A stretch of 64,000 nt of DNA, from the NCBI RefSeq assembly GCF_032302195.1, contig NZ_CP135275.1, positions 2,356,001-2,420,000 of the forward strand, in the 5' to 3' direction. Under the pieces are notes generated by a model that was not told the origin of the DNA, did no database searches, and saw only the letters and a list, made by a program, of their open reading frames with translations. Below are positions 59,667 to 64,000 of the stretch, in pieces (the stretch's first letter is position 1; each line of letters begins with the position of its first letter). The DNA comes from Paenibacillus sp. MMS20-IR301 (lineage in GTDB: Bacteria > Bacillota > Bacilli > Paenibacillales > Paenibacillaceae). The position numbers and the translations under genes were made by a program.

Positions 59667-61178
59667 TTAAGGACGTTCAATCCAGATATATCCGTCTTCA
59701 TCCACATCAATTGTAGCATGCAGTCCTTGCGCCAGCACACGCAGCGGCACATTCGCATCACCGTATTCATCCACGAAGACCGGCTTCACCAGCTTCACAG
59801 TGGTACCGCCGATCAGAGCCTGATCGGAGCCGATTTTGAATACAAGCTTATCGCCGTACACATCATCGGTAACATTAATGGCACGGTTGACTGCATCCCA
59901 CTCTACAGTGGCATCCAGATCTTCAGCCACATAACGCAGCGGAACAAATGTGGTGCCATTGATAACCACAGGATAATAATAGTCATCATCCGGGGCAATC
60001 ATCAGGCTTCTGTACGTAATCCCCATATCATCTTTGAGCAGGTTATAGATATCTGAACCTTGTTCAAAGCTTCTCAGCGTCTCACCCGGAGTGAGCTCAG
60101 CTGTAGAGTAATTAATTGCCCCTACTGTACTGATCGGATCAGCCGTCACCGGACCATTGACATTCCAGGTCTCTGAAGCCAGCTTCACATTGATACTCTG
60201 CAGCGGGAGATCATCATTAGCCGGCAGCGCAACATGGAGGTCGATATTTTGTTTGCGGATATGGAAGCCGCTGTCTACGAACAGATCTACTGCCAGCTTC
60301 GTATCCTTACCCAGGATCGTTTTCAGCTCAGGAGTATCCTTATAGAGGTTCTCCAATTGCTTGTCGTAGACCAGCAGGAGTGCATCAACTGCCAGTTTGG
60401 CAGCATCATGCGCTACAGTAACTACATCTTCCTTGTTCTCCAGCGGGATTTCACCGAAGCCCAGGCTATCGAGATCATCTCCGGAAGCCTCAATCAGCGG
60501 ATACAGATAATCGTAAAGGCCGCTGATCAGAGCTGTGAACCCTTCTGTATCTTTGGAGACGGCTTTCAGGAAGGTCTTCAGTAAGCCAGGGAGTTCCTGG
60601 CCTGAAATCTCTGTGTGCAGCTTGGTCAGGCCTACCTGCTGGCCATATACGGATTCTGTAACAGATGCCACCGTAATAGCCTCAGGATTCGGCAGATTTT
60701 TAACTACAAACTGCGTGACCAGCTTCGACAGCTCGGTTACCTTCGTCTGATCAAATCCTTCCAGGCCAAGTACAGGATCATATCCCGAAATCGGGTAATA
60801 GAACGGCTGCTTGGCGCCTTCAGCTGTGAACACAATATTCGCTGAATCCATAAAGAATGAGAATGGAATCTGCATCTGCTTGTAACCCACAATACCGGAT
60901 GCCGAGACATTGCCGTTATCCTGCAGCTTCACACTTCCAAGCGTGAGGGAGAATGAATTAATTAGATCGACTATTTCCTGATCCTCTGCACTGATGCCTG
61001 CGGCAGGCACTGCGTTCAAGCTAAGTGTAGTGCTGGATTCAGAGGATTTCACATCGAGATCCCCCAGCAGCGCCTTGTTCACATCGAAACCGCCGACGGT
61101 CTGGCAGCCTGCGAGAATCAGCAGTATTGCTAGAAACGGCAGCAGCCATTTGGTGATTGTTGCTTTCTTTGTCCTCAT
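59667..61178 (-). CDS. Stalk-domain lipoprotein (copper amine oxidase N-terminal-like)
   Basis: 503-aa exported lipoprotein. The lipobox is LILAGC; the C-terminal about 110 residues hold two stalk repeats (VINGTTFVPLRYVAEDLDATVEWDAVNRAINV and TVKLVKPVFVDEYGDANVPLRVLAQGLHATIDV), the copper-amine-oxidase N-terminal-like domain found in many Paenibacillus surface proteins and not itself enzymatic. The central 350 residues are unassigned. Start at 61178 is set by AGAGGAG 9 nt upstream; the longer frame begins 14 codons earlier. Role likely surface attachment or substrate binding. Confidence 0.85.
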   Translation of the reverse strand: MRTKKATITKWLLPFLAILLILAGCQTVGGFDVNKALLGDLDVKSSESSTTLSLNAVPAAGISAEDQEIVDLINSFSLTLGSVKLQDNGNVSASGIVGYKQMQIPFSFFMDSANIVFTAEGAKQPFYYPISGYDPVLGLEGFDQTKVTELSKLVTQFVVKNLPNPEAITVASVTESVYGQQVGLTKLHTEISGQELPGLLKTFLKAVSKDTEGFTALISGLYDYLYPLIEASGDDLDSLGFGEIPLENKEDVVTVAHDAAKLAVDALLLVYDKQLENLYKDTPELKTILGKDTKLAVDLFVDSGFHIRKQNIDLHVALPANDDLPLQSINVKLASETWNVNGPVTADPISTVGAINYSTAELTPGETLRSFEQGSDIYNLLKDDMGITYRSLMIAPDDDYYYPVVINGTTFVPLRYVAEDLDATVEWDAVNRAINVTDDVYGDKLVFKIGSDQALIGGTTVKLVKPVFVDEYGDANVPLRVLAQGLHATIDVDEDGYIWIERP

Positions 61179-61270
61179 AGCATGTCTCCTCTGGTTCAAA
61201 TTTAATAACGTATCCATCATCTCGGGAAGAGGAAGGATTGTAAATTAAGAGGGCTGATTCTATCCATACT

Positions 61271-61939
61271 TCAGATACTGAATAGACTCCGCCACTCTAT
61301 AGATACCCATTCTTGGAAAAAGAGAATCTTTACCAGCGCAAGTACAGCCAGATGTGCCGGATAAAAGGACCACCATACCCAGCGCGGCAGGCGTTTCTGC
61401 GCAAGCAGCGCCCATAATGCCGGAGTGAGCGCAATAAGAATAGTAGGTATAATACTGGCCATCTGCACCAGCCAATTATAGTAGAACAGATAAAAAATAT
61501 TAAGCGCTAAATGGGCCAGCACCAGCCAGTAGGAACGGGTATAGCGGAAAATGAGCACCAGCAGCAGCCCGTACGCATTATAATCCAGCGGCAGATAATC
61601 CATAATCAGCACAGCCGCAATTATCACGGGTATGCCGTACCAGAGGTTAGGCAGCTTATCAAGCAGCGTCAGCACAAGTGCAGACAGCAGAAGCGTGAAT
61701 ACAACATTCCATCCGCCGGGATCGATGGCCAGATTGTACGGAATCTGGGCAATCAGGGCAATGACCAGCAGCCGCCGCAGGTAACGCGGTCTCGATGATG
61801 TATGTATATGCCCCTGAACCAGCGCGTAGCAGTAGATTGGAAAAGCAATTCTCCCTATGTATCTCCAGGCAAGCTCACCCGGAAAAAATATAAGGCCGAC
61901 ATGATCAATCAGCATGGTCAGCATGGCGATGATCTGCAT
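61271..61939 (-). CDS. TraX family membrane protein
   Basis: 222-aa protein with about eight hydrophobic helices, matching the TraX family (opening with IIAMLTMLIDHVGLIFFP and RYIGRIAFPIYCYALVQG). In F plasmids TraX acetylates pilin; chromosomal homologues in Bacillota are probable membrane acyltransferases of unknown substrate. No conjugation genes are nearby. ATG with GGGGGGAGG upstream. Confidence 0.88.
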   Translation of the reverse strand: MQIIAMLTMLIDHVGLIFFPGELAWRYIGRIAFPIYCYALVQGHIHTSSRPRYLRRLLVIALIAQIPYNLAIDPGGWNVVFTLLLSALVLTLLDKLPNLWYGIPVIIAAVLIMDYLPLDYNAYGLLLVLIFRYTRSYWLVLAHLALNIFYLFYYNWLVQMASIIPTILIALTPALWALLAQKRLPRWVWWSFYPAHLAVLALVKILFFQEWVSIEWRSLFSI

Positions 61940-62072
61940 CTGTTACCTCCCCCCGATAATATTTAAAATTTGTTGGTCCTAGATGTTATTATCCATGTCC
62001 GGGGGGAATGGCGCAAGCGTTACATTTTATTACACCTGAACATACGCTGTTGTAAGAAAGAGGTGACCGCAA

Positions 62073-62792
62073 TTGAAAAAGCTTAAGCAGCAAGCCCCAT
62101 CCTTAGCTTTACAGAAGGTAAAACCCAAATTTCCGGTCTATAATTTACTTAAAATTGATGTTAGAGAAACAACAATTGATGAAGTAATGCCCACGCATTT
62201 GTATTTTTATGTGGACAGCCGTTTTACCCCGGCACAACTTTCCAGAATAAGACTTATACTCATGCAGGCCGTCTTCTTCTGGTCAGATTATTATGAACAA
62301 ATGGATAACAAAGGAACATCAGATTTAGCAAAAAACGTGAATTTATATGCACGGTTTAATCTAAGCCCGGTCGCGATAGATGAGAAATTGGCAAATGGCC
62401 GGGTTGCAACAGACGTTATGATGAGTATTATTACTCAAATATTTCAAAGCAATGGCTTTCAGCGAGCAGGAAAATCCTATATTAAATATAAAATCCCGGC
62501 AAAAGGAACTAAAAAACATTTCACTATTAGCGCCGTTGATGGAGGTGAGGATTTGGAGCAGGCAACGCTAACAGTCACCATTAATCCGCAAAGTCTGGAT
62601 AGAAAAGACCTTGGCGATGTAACTTTAACCGGCTCTTTATTCCACGCCTGGCTCCATCGCATCGGTTACCGGCATCCTGCCTCTAAATACACCTCTTATT
62701 TCATGGTTGAAGCCGCACTGTCAATAATGAGGGCTACAGCTGACAAAACTTCTGGTACTAAAGATAGTCTTTTCATTAAATATCTAGACTGA
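62073..62792 (+). CDS. Metzincin-like protein with Glu-to-Ala in the zinc motif
   Basis: 239-aa protein of no family I can name. Residues 191-201 read HAWLHRIGYRH, the metzincin zinc signature HExxHxxGxxH with the catalytic Glu replaced by Ala192; a following YFMVEA (about 209-214) sits where a Met-turn would be. If homologous, it would bind zinc but lack the general base, so be non-hydrolytic or use another residue. No signal peptide or membrane helix. TTG start with AAGAAAGAGGTGACC upstream. Its stop codon overlaps the NlpC/P60 start (TGATG). Visibly more A+T-rich than its neighbours, perhaps acquired. Confidence 0.6.
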   Translation: MKKLKQQAPSLALQKVKPKFPVYNLLKIDVRETTIDEVMPTHLYFYVDSRFTPAQLSRIRLILMQAVFFWSDYYEQMDNKGTSDLAKNVNLYARFNLSPVAIDEKLANGRVATDVMMSIITQIFQSNGFQRAGKSYIKYKIPAKGTKKHFTISAVDGGEDLEQATLTVTINPQSLDRKDLGDVTLTGSLFHAWLHRIGYRHPASKYTSYFMVEAALSIMRATADKTSGTKDSLFIKYLD

Positions 62793-63178
62793 TGATAGCC
62801 GAGGAGATTGTAGCTTATGCCAGAAGTTATGAAGGCAGGCAGTATAAACACAATTCTAACCTAAATAAAATTGACTGCTCCCTATTCACCCAAATGGTAT
62901 ACCGGAAATACAACATCCGGCTCGGCAGGACAGTACAGAAACAATCATTACAGGGTACTACAGTTGAGAAGGCTTGTCTTCAAAAAGGGGATTTATTATT
63001 TTTCTTCGTAGACGGCAAGCATTCAACGAATGAAATAGCCGGCCACGTGGGTATTTATGCGGGAGAACAGACCATGATTCACTGCATTCCATACTCGAAT
63101 TTCTTTATCACCAATCTGAACAAAGCACATTGGAGCAAGTCCTATCTCTATGCACGAAGAATCCTGGAGGAATGCTGA
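62792..63178 (+). CDS. NlpC/P60 family cysteine hydrolase without signal peptide
   Basis: 128-aa single NlpC/P60 domain: IDCSLFTQMVY (catalytic Cys29), KGDLLFF, GHVGIYAG (His85) and IHCIP (His97 as third polar residue). Family members are cell-wall DL-endopeptidases or acyl-transferases. It lacks signal peptide, SH3 and LysM domains, so it either stays inside the cell or leaves by another route. No ribosome site; the start overlaps the preceding stop, so it is coupled to the metzincin-like protein. A+T-rich like its partner. Confidence 0.8.
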   Translation: MIAEEIVAYARSYEGRQYKHNSNLNKIDCSLFTQMVYRKYNIRLGRTVQKQSLQGTTVEKACLQKGDLLFFFVDGKHSTNEIAGHVGIYAGEQTMIHCIPYSNFFITNLNKAHWSKSYLYARRILEEC

Positions 63179-63213
63179 TCCATTCTGCAAATAGGCAGAC
63201 TCAGAGGAAAAGA

Positions 63214-63251
63214 GCGGGATTCCCCCTGAACTGGAGAATTTCCGCTCTTAA
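63214..63251. terminator. Terminator shared by the NlpC/P60 and sugar-permease genes
   Basis: AAGAGCGG...CCGCTCTT stem. On the minus strand it is followed by TTTTCC; on the plus strand only by AAAT, so it mainly ends the permease transcript. Confidence 0.65.
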
Positions 63252-63284
63252 ATAGTGAATGTTATCCTTCTGGACGAGATTGTT

Positions 63285-64000
63285 CTAAGCCGTCTTCGAC
63301 TTATTATAAATATCAAAGCCTACCGCCAGCAGCAGCACCAGCCCCTTGATGCCCTGCTGCCAATCGACGCCGAGGCCGACAAGCGACATCCCGTTGTTCA
63401 TGACCCCCATGACGAGACCGCCGATGATTGCCCCGACCACCGTCCCGATCCCCCCGGAAGCCGAAGCTCCGCCGATGAAGCAGGCCGCAATGGCATCCAG
63501 CTCGAAGTTCGTTCCGGCCTTTGGTGTAGCCGAGTTAAGGCGTGCCGCGAATACGAGACCGGATAAAGCAGCAAGTACGCCCATGTTGACGAATACCCAG
63601 AAGGTCACCCGTTTGGTTTTGACTCCTGACAGGCTGGCCGCCTTCTCGTTGCCGCCCAGCGCATAGATATGCCGGCCCATGGTCATACGGTTCATTACGA
63701 AGGAATAAATAACGATCAGCACCATCAGGATAACCAGAATGTTCGGAATCCCGTTGTACTGGGCAAGCACATAAGTGAACAGGTTGATTACAATGACCAG
63801 CGCCGCTGCCTTGGCCACCGAAATCCAGAGCGGAGCCTGTTCAAAGCCGTATTTCACAGTGATCTTGCGGCTGCGGTATTCCTGATAGATTACGAGGAGT
63901 GACAGGATCACCCCGATGACCAGGGTCAGAATATTCAGCGGGCTGCCGCTTGCGATATCAGGCAGGAAGCCCGAGCTGATCTTCTGAAAAGCCTTCGGAA
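63285..64000 (-). CDS. Sugar ABC transporter permease (CUT2, XylH/GguB-like), 5' end outside the window
   Basis: C-terminal about 238 residues of a CUT2-type permease (branched-chain/ribose permease superfamily). The frame is open to the window edge, beginning (F)PKAFQKISSGFLPDIASG. Signatures: MGRHIYALGGNEKAASLSGVKTKRV (cytoplasmic coupling loop), AARLNSATPKAGTNFELDAIAACFIGGASASGGIGTV and NNGMSLVGLGVDWQQGIKGLVLL. The multiple-monosaccharide/xylose subfamily is the best fit. The binding protein and ATPase are presumably upstream, outside the window. A first in-window ATG-like start at 63911 is internal to the domain. Confidence 0.9.
   Translation of the reverse strand, partial: PKAFQKISSGFLPDIASGSPLNILTLVIGVILSLLVIYQEYRSRKITVKYGFEQAPLWISVAKAAALVIVINLFTYVLAQYNGIPNILVILMVLIVIYSFVMNRMTMGRHIYALGGNEKAASLSGVKTKRVTFWVFVNMGVLAALSGLVFAARLNSATPKAGTNFELDAIAACFIGGASASGGIGTVVGAIIGGLVMGVMNNGMSLVGLGVDWQQGIKGLVLLLAVGFDIYNKSKTA

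Overview
The window looks like a piece of a Paenibacillus (low-to-mid G+C, spore-forming Bacillota) chromosome. The reasons are strong AGGAGG-type ribosome sites with frequent GTG and TTG starts, YesM/YesN two-component genes beside CUT1 sugar transporters, a DesK/DesR/Des lipid-desaturation operon, HelD, PsiE, a YdaT-like DUF2188 protein, and many small regulator-plus-exporter operons. I saw no tRNA, rRNA, CRISPR array or prophage. The only clear mobile element is one IS1182-family copy whose transposase frame is broken.

Layout. 121-1206: aspartate-semialdehyde dehydrogenase. 1330-9429: a tight five-gene minus-strand operon (SWIM zinc finger, HEAT-like repeats, MoxR AAA+ ATPase, DUF5682, VWA), the YehL-type MoxR system of unknown function and the strongest candidate here for an under-described machine. 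9729-12810: des-desK-desR with a promoter and a perfect 20-bp palindrome where DesR should bind. 12804-14012: MFS exporter, followed by a stretch of 52-bp degenerate repeats. 14449-22645: a carbohydrate ABC transporter (binding protein and two permeases) with a YesM kinase, a membrane-anchored second binding protein and a YesN regulator, readable as a three-component sugar sensor. 22859-25253: small membrane protein, PsiE, an HNH protein and a manganese catalase. 25286-27234: the IS1182 element.

27250-35759: aldo/keto reductase, TPR protein, ECF sigma factor with DUF4179 anti-sigma partner, and an MarR-MMPL exporter operon. 35828-39680: VanZ-like protein, ribose-5-phosphate isomerase, acetyltransferases, a macro-domain protein and an FSA/transaldolase-type aldolase. 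39742-42654: an MarR-MFS operon with a readable promoter and operator, converging on another MFS gene with overlapping 3' ends. 42801-47016: HelD, an aromatic-acid-exporter-like protein with 65-bp tandem repeats in its leader, and a secreted protein. 47043-53938: PAP2 phosphatase, a free-standing Hfq paralogue, lactonase, LytTR protein, membrane-anchored parvulin foldase, nitroreductase and a lipoprotein phosphoesterase. 53970-56470: HHH protein, then an AraC regulator and a Fur-box-controlled siderophore-binding lipoprotein. 57706-59583: BlaI/M56 sensor-repressor operon with a frameshifted C-terminus and a dyad-rich promoter. 59667-63178: stalk-domain lipoprotein, TraX-like protein, and an A+T-rich pair coding for a metzincin-like protein lacking its catalytic glutamate and a signal-less NlpC/P60 protein. 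63285-64000: a sugar ABC permease running off the window.

Regulation is unusually readable: candidate sites for DesR, two MarR proteins, BlaI and Fur lie where their cognate genes predict, and many operons end in clear intrinsic terminators. Function calls come from motif reading only; no database search was run.
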